Of a stretch of DNA of 64,000 nt, positions 46,355 to 55,885 are shown piece by piece. The stretch is from assembly GCA_024516035.1 (NCBI GenBank), contig CM044964.1, positions 25,204,867 through 25,268,866 of the forward strand, given 5' to 3'. A program made the position numbers and the translations under genes. Each line of letters opens with the position of its first letter. Positions within the stretch are counted from its first letter, which is position 1. The notes below the pieces were generated by a model. The model ran no database searches. It saw only the letters and a list, made by a program, of their open reading frames with translations, and was not told the origin of the DNA. The stretch comes from Bactericera cockerelli (lineage: Eukaryota > Arthropoda > Insecta > Hemiptera > Triozidae).

Positions 46355-49300
46355 ACGGAAACTAGATAAGATGTTTTTGACAAGTCAATACCTCTTAGTT
46401 AGTATATTAATTACTAGCATTTTCACCTGTGCTTCGTTACCGTTATTTCTACTGTTTCTATTCTGATTTTGATATGCCGATATCTTGAAAATGGTAATAG
46501 ATATTTTAATTTTGATAATTTTCTAGGTAGTTTGACGGTGGTTTAGGGGGGAGTCAACTCTCATGAAAATTTCAATATCTGTTACCGTTTGGGCAATGGT
46601 ATTGTAAACAGAGAACCCCTAAGAGGACATGGTTATTCAGTCAGATACGCACAGATTTGATTTTTTTTTATATCAGTGTGTGTGTAAACAGAAAAGTGAG
46701 AAGTTGTACTAGATGTACATGAATATTAGAACATACCTGGACAGCTGTTTCGAGCTTATTTGCTCTCATCAGCAGGTAATAGTTCTGAATATTCATGTCA
46801 TCAACTAACCTCTCTATTTTAATCAGTGTAAACAGAAAAGTGAGAAGTTGTACTTCTCACTTTTCTTGATTGATTATCAATGAAATTTCCGTGCCCGTGA
46901 GATAGGTGGGTAGGTATACCAATATCACGGTGGTGAAAGGATTATATAGACGCCCAGATCCAATTTCTAGACTCGTGCCCGGAGTTCATCAGATGGGCAA
47001 ACATGTAATTAAAAAAGGTTCTTTGGGGTCTTTCTTTGCTCATCTGATATGCAGCTCTCCTGTCATGTTCTATGATTCCATTTTGGAATTACAAAACATG
47101 GCAATCCACGCAATAGTTTAGTTTTTTGGACTAGTGCCTTTTTTATAACATATTTTATTAATTTTTTCATATAGTAAATTTCTCTTTTCATACAGAGGTT
47201 GTTCCTAGTATCAACATCAGTATAAATCAGTATAATCAGAAAAATGAGAAGTTGTATTAGATGTACATGAATATCAGAACATACCTGTGTTAATCTTTTA
47301 ACCAAGCATACTCGTACATTATAATACCTAGGTTATAAGGTCAAGTGCCTTGATCAATGGCTTGTTATGATTATTGATTTCACTACAAGGTCAAGGAAAT
47401 CAATGATTGGCAGTTAATGATGGGAATAACGACGTTTTTTTTTCAATGCACAGAGAAAATTTCTCTTTTCTTTCTCTTAATTTGTATCTTTGCCTTATCG
47501 TCTTGTCGTGTCTCTTCTCTTCTTTTTCCCTTTTCTTCTCATGATATTGATGAGAAGAAGTGAGATGCAATGAGAAGAAGAGAGGAGATGAATAAAGAAA
47601 AGACGTCTTTTTGTCTTCTTATCGTCTTTCTTTTCTTTTCTCTCTTTTCTATTCTTTTCTTTACTTTCATTTTTTTTTTTCTCTTTTCTTTTCTCTTTCT
47701 TTTCTATTCTTTTCTCTTCTTTTTTCTTCTTTTCTTTCTTTTCTTTTGTCTTCTCTTCTTCTTCTTTTCTTTTCTTTTCTTTGCTCTTCTTTTTCTTTCC
47801 TTTTCTCTTTTTTATCTCTCTCTTCCTTCTTTTCTCTTCTCTTCTGTATTTTTCCCTCCCCCTTCGCTTTTTTTTTATTCTTTACTTGTCTCGTCATCGC
47901 ATTTCTATCTTTCCGTCTTCATCTTTCTCTCTCTTCTCTTTTAGTCCCTCCCTTTCTTATCCTCTTTCTTCTCTCATACTTTATCACTGGCTTTTGAAAC
48001 TATTGGTCCCTGGAGTGCAGACACCAAACTCTTCATAAAAACCGTAAGCCAAAAAATTACAATTTTGTCCGGAGAAAAGAGGTCCTTGACTTTTTTTTGT
48101 CAAATACTGACAATGGCTATCCAACGGGGCAATGCTGCCTGTGTCAGAGACACACTGCCCCATCTACTTACTCTAGACGAGGTGTTAACAATAATAACAA
48201 CACTCTTTAGTGAAAATAACCACGAGGAGAAGTTAATGCTCAAAGCATTTTCTACCACCTAACCTTCAGAGTCTTATTATAATTATTAAATGTTTTATTG
48301 AATCTGTTTTGTTTATTGTACTTATATGTATTTATGTTTTATTTTACACTGGGCTTGACCCGTACATATACAATAACAAAATAATGTGAATAATGAAAAT
48401 AATGTGGTCACAAACTCGAATTAATGAGGAAAAATTCATGCACTGGGTGGGATTCGAACCAACGGATCCCTACGCTCCCTGGATTACCAGACTAGCGCCT
48501 TAACCACTTGACTTCTTTCTTTTCTCTTCTTTTTTTCTTTTCTTTCTTTCTTTTCTCTTCTTTTTCTTTTCTCTTCTGTTCTCTTTTTTTTCTTCTTTCC
48601 TCATATCATTGCATCTTTTTATCTCTCTCTTACTTCTCTTCTCTTCTCTATTTTTCCTTCCCCCTTGGCTTTTTTTATAAAATAAATATTCTTTACCTGG
48701 AGTGAACAAATCGTAGCTCACTTCCACGCCATAGTCAATCTGGTCCACATGGATGATAGCTGCTCCTTGACTACGCGGCATCTTGTCGTTCACCTAAAAT
48801 AGGATAAAATATCTTCAGGCGGGGTCATGTCGCGGTAGCTCAGTAGCTAAGGCGTCTGTCTGGTAATCCATAGGTCGCGGGTTCGAAACCCAGCCGGGGC
48901 ATGACAAGTTATAGTCCCATTTGGAATTTGTACCTCGTAATAATACGTTTTTCGTCTTACTGCTGTGGGATAATGGGACTCATTAATCCTAGTCGGGCAG
49001 TATAAATAAGGCGGCTTTATTATTATTATTATCATTAAACACTTTATTAGATGTAAAAGGACATATGTACAGTACAAATAATTATTATAACAATGAAAAA
49101 TGGAAACAATAAATACAATAAAAAGGAAACAGAATAGAAAAAAAATATATAAACATAATTATGTCCTCACTAAAGGGTGGGGATATTGCCTATGGCAATC
49201 TCTTCCACCCAATCCTTTTATTATTAGCAAGAAGAAATAAAAGGAAAAAAACGTACCATTGACGCTAGCTGATTTTGAATGTGTATCTACGTATTAGACT

Positions 49301-49647
49301 TATTAGAGACTTTGATTTTTACATATTTTTATTACAAAATATTCTACTAATAAAAAACATTAAAACAGTTTAATAGCGTCAAAAAAGAGGCAAATTTGGT
49401 TATGCGACGCAATATTTCTGTCGATAGAAAATCTGGCCGGGAAAATATACCGGGTGACTCACCTGTGCGATCACAAGTTTGCTGGCCGCTATCACCTCGA
49501 GTAGTTCGGTCACGTTCGTGCCTAGACTCACGAAGCCGGCGCCATCTGGCGGCGACACACTAATCAGAGCGACCTCTGGTGAGAAGTAGCGGCGAGAGAA
49601 CATGAGCGGCAGATCGTTCAGCATCAGAGGGATGTACTCTGCTTTGC
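38135..49647 (-). CDS. acetyl-CoA hydrolase / 4-hydroxybutyrate CoA-transferase-like, six C-terminal exons
   Basis: Six - strand exons: A 49463-49647, B 48697-48793, C 45376-45468, D 43693-43937, E 42069-42228, F 38135-38394. Donors and acceptors are GT-AG and all phases match, giving about 346 residues. Motifs in order are VALISVSPPDGAGFVSLG, IIHVDQIDYGVEVSYD, EELVEDEATLQIGLGKIPEA, LGVHTELLTTGILPL, GFGGQVDFMRGA, GKAILALPS, GAGVVCTRAHVQHLVTEYG and RQRAYELIRLAHPEHRE. These are typical of the acetyl-CoA hydrolase/transferase family, which moves CoA between acyl-CoA and a carboxylate. Substrate and compartment cannot be read here. Roughly 100-130 N-terminal residues are missing, lying in or beyond the gap at 49930. 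The intron after exon E holds about 55 extra copies of its own donor, and exons D and F also have duplicated ends. Confidence 0.87.
38410..38520 (-). mobile_element. SINE family G fragment
   Basis: ggaacagaatttttgtcgaa and the reversed head ending in tactacgggcagtagt match family G. It lies immediately upstream of exon F. Confidence 0.55.
38625..38775 (-). mobile_element. SINE family G fragment
   Basis: The shared body (ggggttttaccctccattcg, cctcacccagcctcac) and the first part of the head region are present. Its end shares gaatttttgtcgaaaagtct with the copy at 38410. Confidence 0.55.
39030..42068 (-). repeat. 55-bp minisatellite, about 55 copies, each with exon E end and 5' splice donor
   Basis: On the gene's sense (-) strand each unit has atgcgcggcgccatgact, agtttggacggaaagg, then the donor gtacgtatg and aattacaatatt. 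The first half is the last 38 bases of exon E (MRGAMTSLDGKG) and the second half is the start of its intron. The unit adjoining exon E carries the real donor. Length variants of 54-56 bp are common. The 62- and 70-codon open frames here are products of the repeat. Confidence 0.95.
39850..40210. repeat. disordered segment inside the 55-bp array
   Basis: Six or seven units are riddled with deletions and substitutions (for example accaaactgtcatggcca), while units on either side are nearly perfect. This looks like unpolished long-read consensus rather than natural decay. Confidence 0.6.
42252..42400. mobile_element. pogo/Tigger-like terminal fragment
   Basis: Repeated cctccgaatagcggacac words, preceded by agtaaaacctcccttaacgg, resemble the ends of pogo/Tigger-type DNA transposons. 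No transposase is present. Confidence 0.45.
42447..42655 (+). mobile_element. SINE family B
   Basis: Complete: head tgtcccggtagctcagtgg to ccgggaca, then the body and an attattataa tail. It lies antisense in the CoA-transferase intron between exons D and E. Confidence 0.8.
42768..42990 (+). mobile_element. SINE family A
   Basis: Complete head (tagtcaagtggttaaggcgc) and body. The start is duplicated (aagtggttagtggtagtcaa). Confidence 0.75.
43025..43217 (-). mobile_element. SINE family B
   Basis: A reversed copy in which part of the head is mutated (gaccaatggattaccagac). It ends agctatcgggaca. Confidence 0.7.
43232..43375 (-). mobile_element. SINE family C, diverged
   Basis: Reversed: tgataatcacaatcgtgata, acctgaaccattgacctcaa, cttatcgatttgagctactg. 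Confidence 0.6.
43531..43672 (-). pseudogene. decayed duplicate of the 3' end of CoA-transferase exon D with donor
   Basis: About 140 bp repeat the last part of exon D (gctgggtcgttgctata, acacagtttcatctg, ttgtttacataatcata, ttgcctagcaac) and its donor (cttaccgctgacgctggg). Indels break the frame. It lies directly downstream of the true exon end at 43693. Confidence 0.85.
43970..44250 (+). mobile_element. interspersed family H with four 38-bp 5' units
   Basis: Four units containing gactataaacagggagtag precede the body (ttggcttggttctgggcccttg, ccatcgttcacgatgacg). Confidence 0.75.
44340..44590 (-). mobile_element. SINE family G, head truncated
   Basis: Bases run from cttaagcagggtcgacgttg through the body (cctcacccagcctgggtagg) and stop at ggaaattccagcctcac. 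Confidence 0.7.
44600..44735 (-). mobile_element. tRNA-like SINE
   Basis: Reversed tRNA-like head: ggggtttcgaacccgcgacc, tattaccagaccgacgcc, ccatctgagctagcgga. It is similar to, but not clearly, family B. Confidence 0.5.
44930..45085 (-). mobile_element. SINE family A, head truncated
   Basis: The reversed body (cagtggaaggtaaccaccag, cattttctactacctaaccc) continues into ggtatttgaaccaacga, where a family-K fragment (caaaggcaataacc) takes over at about 45090-45220. Confidence 0.65.
45520..45645. mobile_element. small MITE with ccgtatttatgaacag ends
   Basis: ccgtatttatgaacag at the left and ctgttcataaatacgg at the right are exact inverse complements, about 95 bp apart. It is in the intron upstream of exon C. 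Confidence 0.7.
45687..45970 (+). mobile_element. MITE (gccgtatttttctttctaac family), right end lost
   Basis: Very similar to 53338-53622 (ttttcttttggaagagg, cttgcttccagttcttt) but the right inverted repeat is replaced by atccaaaagaaaatt. Confidence 0.65.
46100..47300. other. intron sequence with motif-M repeats and poly-T runs
   Basis: Poly-T runs occur at about 46060-46084 and 46321-46352. Motif M (aacagaaaagtgagaagttg) occurs at 46687, 46828 and, slightly changed, 47228. An inverted pair of cttctcactttt words lies at 46848-46865. No exon is recognised. Confidence 0.5.
47530..47992 (-). repeat. polypurine (sense) tract, probable duplicate of the exon B donor flank
   Basis: The + strand is almost all T and C. 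On the gene's sense strand it is GA-rich and begins with a donor-like word (gtaaagaat) followed by aaaaaaaagcgaaggggg, resembling the sequence just after exon B's donor (48696 downward). Confidence 0.6.
47993..48178 (+). pseudogene. non-LTR retrotransposon ORF C-terminal fragment
   Basis: The open frame reads FETIGPWSADTKLFIK, then LTMAIQRGNAACVRDTLP. It matches the same domain as the poly-A-tailed LINE piece at 61499-61777 (VETMGAWS, LAIQRENASCILGSLP). Confidence 0.55.
48185..48512 (-). mobile_element. SINE family A, long variant
   Basis: A reversed body and head with the extra acactgggctt-containing segment, as at 10310-10640. Confidence 0.7.
48513..48696 (-). repeat. polypurine (sense) tract just downstream of the exon B donor
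   Basis: On the sense strand the donor gtaaagaat is followed within 50 bp by gaagagaagagaag-type sequence. This resembles the arrangement after clarin exon 3. Confidence 0.75.
48828..49030 (+). mobile_element. SINE family B
   Basis: Complete: tgtcgcggtagctcagtagc, ggtcgcgggttcgaaaccc, body and a ttattatta tail. It is antisense in the intron between exons A and B. Confidence 0.75.
49031..49215 (-). mobile_element. retroposon family K
   Basis: Reversed: aaacactttattagatg, cactaaagggtggggatatt, gcctatggcaatctcttcc. Confidence 0.65.
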
Positions 49648-49714
49648 CTGCAAAGAAAAAAAATCGGTCAGTTTGTGTTATGAAGTTACGGTACTTGCGG
49701 CAATATTTTGTCAC

Positions 49715-49929
49715 GGAGTGATGGTAAGAGACCGGACGGAATCACACTTGTGCCGTGGAAAAATCGGAAAAGCCTGGTGTGGGATTGTACATGTGTGGAC
49801 ACGCTTGCTCCATCATATATCCAAAACAAGCCACACAAAAGGTTCTGCTGCGGAAGAGGCGAGCCAGAGAAAGAGAAGCAAGTACGGAAACACATGATGC
49901 AGAATTTCCTTTTCATTCCCCTGGCCTTC
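49715..49929 (+). pseudogene. non-LTR retrotransposon ORF fragment cut by the gap
   Basis: Reads GKRPDGITLVPWKNRKS, LVWDCTCVDTLAPS; then in another frame GSAAEEASQRKRSKY. One frameshift separates the two parts, so it is a dead copy. It runs into the run of N. Confidence 0.6.
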
Positions 49930-50029
49930 NNNNNNNNNNNNNNNNNNNNNNNNNNNNNNNNNNNNNNNNNNNNNNNNNNNNNNNNNNNNNNNNNNNNNNN
50001 NNNNNNNNNNNNNNNNNNNNNNNNNNNNN
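49930..50029. other. 100-base assembly gap
   Basis: Exactly 100 N, the usual placeholder for a scaffold gap of unknown size. The inverted arm 2 begins at the very next base. Confidence 0.99.
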
Positions 50030-50413
50030 AGCCAAATATAATAAAGAGGAAAAAATAAAATAATTCATTGACAGACTTCTTTATATTTGTGTTTTGAGCT
50101 ATTACTTATTAACATAGGTACCTATTTCAATTATAAATAAACAAAAATTCGTCCAAAAAGGAGGTGGAGTGCAAAGATCCCAACAAGCTCACACTATTTC
50201 CTTGCTGAGTTGCCAAAGTAATTTTTACTTTCCTTATCCTATAATAAGGAATAAGACTGTGGTTTATGACTTCCTTCATTCAATAGTCTCCCCAACTTAT
50301 TTAGAAAATTGTTATTGTCAGTAGACCATGGCCCTGGGGTCTCCACTGCAAGGGCAATAAAAGTGATGGTTTTGGAATACTGCTATATATTTTAAATCTT
50401 TTCATATATTAGT

Positions 50414-50578
50414 ACTTTCCACTGGGTACCCTGGTACTGACCTAGTATTTAAAGAGAGTTTTGCCATTGAGTTCACACATGTCACATCCCAAACTAGAAA
50501 ACGACCTCTTTCCCAAGCTACATTTGTAATTCTGTCCAGTCTTTTACCCATCACCCCATGACAGTCAACTAGGCTCTA
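50414..50578 (-). pseudogene. non-LTR retrotransposon ORF fragment (arm 2)
   Basis: The same fragment as 35477-35638, inherited by both arms. Confidence 0.5.
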
Positions 50579-50694
50579 GCCTTAAGGAAGTTAACATCTT
50601 CTGTGACTTTTTAAAATAAACCTATTTTTCTTATTAGGTTTTAGGTGAAAGAAAAAACATAGCACCCGTTTCCAGCACCATATTTTGTTCTTAC

Positions 50695-52400
50695 CTCTGG
50701 ATCATGTCCTTTCTCCAGCAACTCCTGCACATAATTCTCTCCAAAATGTCTCTGTCCAGCATTGTACGCCTCTAAGATTGCTTCCTTAGGTTTTGTTTTA
50801 CTGACAGCCACTAGCCTTGGATGTGAATATTGTAAATCCTAAAATACAGGATAATCAAAAACAATTTCTGGAGATTTTTAAAATAATAATAATAATAACA
50901 CAATTGATAAGTTGAGTGATAATACAAGCACACTATCAATACAAGTCTCAGTGTAAAAAGTGATTACAATGATCCCAGTTACTGATAAAGAATGCCCAGC
51001 ATTCGTGGCATATGTAATAAAAAAGAAAATTTATTGTATTTGTGTTAATCACTTTTGTGATATCACAATTAATCAAACTCGCTTTTCTAAAAATCTACAC
51101 TGAAACCGGGACTTGAACCACCAACCTCCAGGTTACAATCAATCTACCAAGGTTGGTCATATTTAATAATATGCATACTAGTTAATGTATGATCATCAAA
51201 GTTAAGCAAAACCTAATAGTCACCTTCGACTAGTAGAAGCATGCTAAACTTGCACTCTAGGTGACCCAGGTTCAAACCCCAGTGGGGTCAGAATTTTTCC
51301 CACTTTGTACCTATGTTCCTTGTCTAATATTATCCTTGACTTGGGATATTTGTAGTGTAGACTATAGCCACTGGCAGCATTAGGAGATTAATGTTGGGTG
51401 GAATAGATTGTCACAGGCAATAACCCCGCCCTTTAGGTAGGACATTTCTCTCTTTTTTTCCTTCTTGTATATTTGTTTAATTTTCTTTGTTTTTCTTTAT
51501 ATTTCATTGTGTTCTACTGTATATATTTTTTGTTCTACCTGATAAAGCTTAAAAAAAAAAAAAAAAAAAAAAAAATGTTAATGTTGGAATATGATGGTGG
51601 ATAGGAGATATGTTGCTTTAGCACTAGTTCTCTTAATGTTGATGCTACCCATTAAAAATTGTGCTTAATCTTTTAAAAGAATGACCAGCATTCATGACAA
51701 TCTTAATATCTGGTTCTTGTATTATTATCAAAGATAAGCAATACAATTCGCCTCTGACAACACAAAGAGGCATAAACAACATTTTTGAAATTTTACAGGA
51801 GAACCAAAATGAGTTTTCTTGTGCATAAATTTTCTGTTCACGGTAGGAACATTATGACTTCCCTGTACCCATGAATGACCATACGAGCTTTTTTTGTTGC
51901 CAAATTTGATTATTTAACTGTGACTATCGATTTACGCCTATTTGATTTGTCTGAAGAAGAGAAAATGAGGGATACGCCTGATTTCAATTTTTGTTGTATC
52001 TTTTTTTAGATTACGTCTATTTGTGAGAACAAAATATAGCACAAGTAGACTCAAAGCAATAAAACCGATTTCAAAAATTTGTGGTTTACGCCTCTTTGTG
52101 TTGTCAGAGGCAAATTGTGGGCTATTCCCGACCTAACCCAACCATCCAAATTGGGGGGGGGGGGGGGGTTGGGGGTGTTTTATCCCCAATTATGGATAAC
52201 TCTGTCCAAAACCGACTAGATACCCTAAATGGATTAGGTACTGATGAAAAATATATGACCTTAACAATAACCCCAAATCAATCAAATCCCAGAGAACATA
52301 CCTTTGGTCTTCTAGCACAAGCTTGCTGTATTCTCTCCAAGGTTCCTTTGACAGCCTCTTCCATGTTAAAAGCTCTTGTGACCACTGTCCGTAAAATCAT
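50695..52400 (-). CDS. PLPBP: PLPBP (PROSC/YggS family) exons 1-2, gene incomplete (copy 2)
   Basis: Exon 1 is 52302-52400 and exon 2 is 50695-50838, with the same splice sites and phase as copy 1. Compared with copy 1 there are five base differences in 243; two change the protein (MEVAV to MEEAV, and Q to E in AILQAY). The LVAVSK lysine and [12 protein letters not shown] are intact. The sequence beyond exon 2 runs only about 665 bp before the gap, so exons 3 onward are absent from the window, as in copy 1. Confidence 0.85.
51025..51160 (-). mobile_element. SINE family C in the PLPBP intron (arm 2)
   Basis: Counterpart of 34893-35020; complete on the - strand with ttgtgttaatcacttttgtg and gggacttgaaccaccaacc. 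Confidence 0.65.
51195..51387 (+). mobile_element. SINE, diverged family D (arm 2)
   Basis: Counterpart of 34590-34770: ctaggtgacccaggttcaaa and agaatttttcccactttgta. Confidence 0.6.
51398..51577 (+). mobile_element. retroposon family K with 10-bp TSD, arm 2 only
   Basis: ttaatgttgg occurs at both edges (51388-51397 and 51578-51587). The insert runs from gtggaatagattgtcac to a long poly-A. Arm 1 shows a single copy of the target at about 34570. Confidence 0.8.
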
Positions 52401-52609
52401 TCCAGTGATAAGATAATTTGATTGTAAACAAACCATGTTTTCCACTGATAAGAGATAAAGAGACGCAAGATAAAGATATTGCGGTGTTGCCGGAAAATTC
52501 TTTCAGCAGTTTCGGCGAATGAAATGCATTTTGCTAGCGACAAAGTAAAGATTTATTTAAATTTGAATAATGATTTTTTTTTTTCTCATAATTTATTTTA
52601 AAAGGGGCG

Positions 52610-53337
52610 CAACTATGGTGTTTTATGTGCCCCTTTTAAAATAAGTCACTTTATTTATTCATTTGAATAACAGGAAATACCGTAGGAACATTGAGGAATA
52701 TAAAGGAAAAATAAGGTTACAAAAAAGGATTATAAAGAGTGTATACAGGATTAAGCAGGATTGAATAATGAACCTTCAAACGTGCATTATTTATATAATA
52801 TATAAACAAATATTATTTATATATAAACAAATATAATATTCTATCAAACCTACAGAGGATCATCTCTCAGTTTTTTTCTGAATCCGTAATATATACACAA
52901 ACGCCATACTGTTGTAAACGAACCTTTTTTAAACTGCCTCTTTATTCGCAAATTTAGAAAGTCCCTTTCGAATAAAGTTCAAATTAGGAAGTCCTGTATT
53001 ATTTACCGCCAATTTTATTTGAAAAAGTAATCAAATAATAATTACAGGTTAACAGGTATGAGAAAGAGCACACTGGAGACGGAGAGAAATTCAATGAGAA
53101 AATAGGTCATTTTGTCTCGCAACCTTGCGCAACATTTTGTCTTGAACTGCAAAAATGGGAAGTGTTGCAAAGCGTATCGAAGTCAGTGGTGTTCGATCTC
53201 ATTATTTTGATCCTGAAGAAAGAGTGTGGAGTATGAAACGTTGCGCAACAAAATGTTGCGCACAGTAGGATCCAGACTTCATTTGATCATACAAGAAAAG
53301 TGGCGCATGAAATATTGCGCAACGTAGCGAGACAAAT
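52610..53337. other. intergenic, arm 2; nothing coding
   Basis: Includes a short inverted pair (aaaaggggcgcaac / tgccccttttaaaat) at 52595-52640 and the gcaacattttgttgcgc words also found in arm 1. Confidence 0.5.
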
Positions 53338-53622
53338 GCCGTATTTTTCTTTCTAACCAAAGTTAACCAAACGGGAATAAAATGAACCAAAGTGGAAGCA
53401 AGTCATTTTTCTTTTGGAAGAGGAAAAATTTCCACTTCCAAATTAACCAAAGTGGAAGTAGAAAATTCTTGCTTCCAGTTCTTTTATAGATTAAGTCCAT
53501 TGTTTATTTTTAGAAGTAACCAAACGCATTTTTCTTTCACGAATGACCTTGGAATAAAATGGAAATATTTGGAAAAAACCTAACCAGGAATTTTTTTTTT
53601 TGTTAGAAAGAAAAATACGACT
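53338..53622 (+). mobile_element. MITE, arm 2 only
   Basis: Ends are gccgtatttttctttctaac and gttagaaagaaaaatacgac. aaat flanks both sides. Arm 1 reads across the site without it (gcaacatttgtctcg at about 33460). A second copy is at 45687. Confidence 0.8.
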
Positions 53623-53667
53623 AAATGTTGCAATCAGTGAGACCTTTCTTTCTCTAGAGCTAACCGA

Positions 53668-53810
53668 CCTCAGTAGCTTGATCGATAAGGCGGCGGACTT
53701 GTAACCTGGAGGTCGGTGGATCAAGTCCCGGTTTCAGTGTAGATTTAGTAAAGCGAGTTTGAGTAGTTGTGATATCACGACAGTGATTAACACAAATATG
53801 ATAACTTAAC
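53668..53810 (+). mobile_element. SINE family C (arm 2)
   Basis: Counterpart of 33278-33425; complete with ccgacctcagtagcttgatc and gatatcacgacagtgattaa. Confidence 0.7.
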
Positions 53811-53961
53811 TAACCTTAACTTTCTCTAGAGCTAGAGAGATAGATACTCTCAAATCTATGTCTCTATCTGACTAGGTATTTAGATATAGTACAGGCCAAA
53901 TTAGAGAAAAAAGACCTTGAGATCGACTGCTGATGTGCTAGTTAGCTGAGGCATGGCCATA

Positions 53962-55264
53962 CGTAGGTAGATCAATAAGTACCCGTGTTTAGGGACATGT
54001 TACATCATTGGTGAAACTTGGTGAAACTTGTTGATACTTGTTGATGGAACGACATCTCAAATGACCACATCCAAAGTTTGAAACTGATTACTCTCTTAGT
54101 TTTCATTTATCGGTCACTTGAAGTTGTTGTGTTGCGTATAGTTGAGTGATATGGAAAAAGAACAGTACCGAGCAGTTATTCGATTCCTTTTTTTGGACGG
54201 GAAAAAATGTGATGAGATAAAATTAAAGTTAGATGCTGTGTACGGGAGCTCTTCACCTTCTATGACCACTGTTCGCTTTTGGTTTAATGAATTTAAACGA
54301 GGGCGCACAAGCATTTTTGACGAGGACCGCCCAGGACGCCCAGAAGACGTGTGTACCGAGGAAGTCGTGGAAAAAGTGCATGATATGATTCTCAAAGATC
54401 GCCGAACAAAAGTGCGTGAAGTAGCTGAGAGTGTGGGCATTTCATATGGAACTGTTTTTAAAATCCTTCATGATAAGCTGGGCATGAGAAAACTATCGGC
54501 GCGATGGGTGCCGCGATTGCTCACAATTGACAACAAACGAATTCGGCTGAATTGTTCAAAGGCTAGTTTAGAACTCTTCAATCGCAATCCAGATGATTTT
54601 TTGCGTCAAGTTGTGACCGTTGATGAAACCTGGATACATCACTATACCCCAGAAACCAAACAGCAGTCAAAAGAATGGACTTTGGTTGGAGAATCTGCCC
54701 CAAAGAAGGCGAAATCGGTCCAATCGACCGGAAAAGTCATGGCTACCGTTTTTTGGGATGCAAAGGGAATTATTCTTATTGACTTCTTGGAAAAAGGAAA
54801 AACAATAACTGCTGCATATTATAGTGAGTTATTGACACGATTTGATGCGAAATTGAAGGAGACACGCCCCCATTTGGCGAGAAAGAAAGTCTTGTTTCAC
54901 CATGACAATGCACCAGCTCACTCATCTGGAATTGTTACTGCTAAAATCCATCAACTTGGATACGAATTATTGCCACACCCACCTTACTCACCTGACCTAG
55001 CCCCCTGCGATTATTTTTTGTTTCCTAACTTGAAAGTTTGGCTCGGTGGAAAGAGGTTCAGCTCAAATGATGACGTCATAAGCCAGACAAAGGGCTATTT
55101 TGAGGAGTTCGAAGGGAGCTACTTTTTGGAAGGGCTAAAAAAGTGGCAGGATCGCTGGAAGAAGTATGTAGCCTTGAAAGGAGACTACGTCGAAAAATAG
55201 AACCCAAAAATGTAAGTATCTCGCACTCTTTTTTCAAACACGGGTACTTCTTGATCCGCCCTCG
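53962..55264 (+). mobile_element. full-length mariner transposon, arm 2 only
   Basis: 1303 bp lie between TA dinucleotides (53960-53961 and 55265-55266). The inverted repeats are about 29 bp and match at 24 positions, with atcaa.aagtacccgtgttt common to both. Arm 1 has an empty site (ggccagactgatgg in the same sense) at about 33130. Confidence 0.93.
54151..55200 (+). CDS. mariner transposase, intact, 349 aa
   Basis: Cut-and-paste transposase acting on the flanking inverted repeats. The N-terminal half holds two helix-turn-helix regions (about 1-50 and 85-112), and the WVPRLL linker is at about 119-124. The catalytic triad is D158 (VDETWIHHY), D252 (HHDNAPAH) and D287 (PDLAPCDYF). Thirty-four residues between the last two give the D,D34D signature of mariner. 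YSPDLAP is present. The length is normal for the family (about 345-350), and there is no stop or frameshift. Wording such as FWDAKG, LEKGKT and TPE..QS.EW looks like the irritans (Himar) group. The first ATG of the frame is 54151; an upstream in-frame TTG is unlikely to be used. Confidence 0.95.
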   Translation: MEKEQYRAVIRFLFLDGKKCDEIKLKLDAVYGSSSPSMTTVRFWFNEFKRGRTSIFDEDRPGRPEDVCTEEVVEKVHDMILKDRRTKVREVAESVGISYGTVFKILHDKLGMRKLSARWVPRLLTIDNKRIRLNCSKASLELFNRNPDDFLRQVVTVDETWIHHYTPETKQQSKEWTLVGESAPKKAKSVQSTGKVMATVFWDAKGIILIDFLEKGKTITAAYYSELLTRFDAKLKETRPHLARKKVLFHHDNAPAHSSGIVTAKIHQLGYELLPHPPYSPDLAPCDYFLFPNLKVWLGGKRFSSNDDVISQTKGYFEEFEGSYFLEGLKKWQDRWKKYVALKGDYVEK

Positions 55265-55705
55265 TACTGATGGATGCGGGTGAACCTTTTTGTCTGGATT
55301 TCTTTTTTTTTTAAATGAATATTTTATTCGCGTAAAAAGAGGTCTCTAACACTTGAGAGTCCTTGCATCAAATGATTTATTTTTAGGCTGGTATGCAGAG
55401 ATATTTTTTTTATCCCTATAGGGTTCACTGTAAGGTGGTCCCGAGTTTGCTATAGGGAATACTTCGACCTTGACAGTTACTCTCACAAGAGACATATGAA
55501 TGCGCATGCGCACAGGCGCTTCAAAAAAACGTCTCTGCATAACAAAATCAGCTGAAGGGACAAATGACCCAGGCATCCCTACAGTGAGGACTCTGCATAC
55601 CACCCTTCTAGTATCTAGCGTGATCAATTTTAGGTAGGGTCGATTTTTTTCAACTTTTCGCCAAGTGTTACCATTTAAGAGTTTGGGCTGACATTATTTT
55701 ATACC

Positions 55706-55885
55706 CACCTTAGTAGCTTAGCTTGGTCGAGAATGCGGCGAACTTGTGACCTGGAGGTCGGTGGTTCAAGTCCCAAGTTCAGCAAAGATATATTAGTAAA
55801 GTGAGTTTGAATAGATGTGACATAACCTTAATCGTTATTAGGTATCCACGAAAGTAATTGTCACAAAAATATGATAACTTATAAG
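55706..55885 (+). mobile_element. SINE family C, diverged (arm 2)
   Basis: Counterpart of 32523-32690: ccttagtagcttagcttggt, ggtcggtggttcaagtccc. Confidence 0.65.

Noticed and set aside
54142..54150. Upstream TTG start for the mariner transposase
   Set aside because: Eukaryotic initiation at TTG is unlikely; ATG at 54151 gives the usual 349-residue protein.
54620..54808. 62-codon frame inside mariner
   Set aside because: Shadow of the transposase in another frame.
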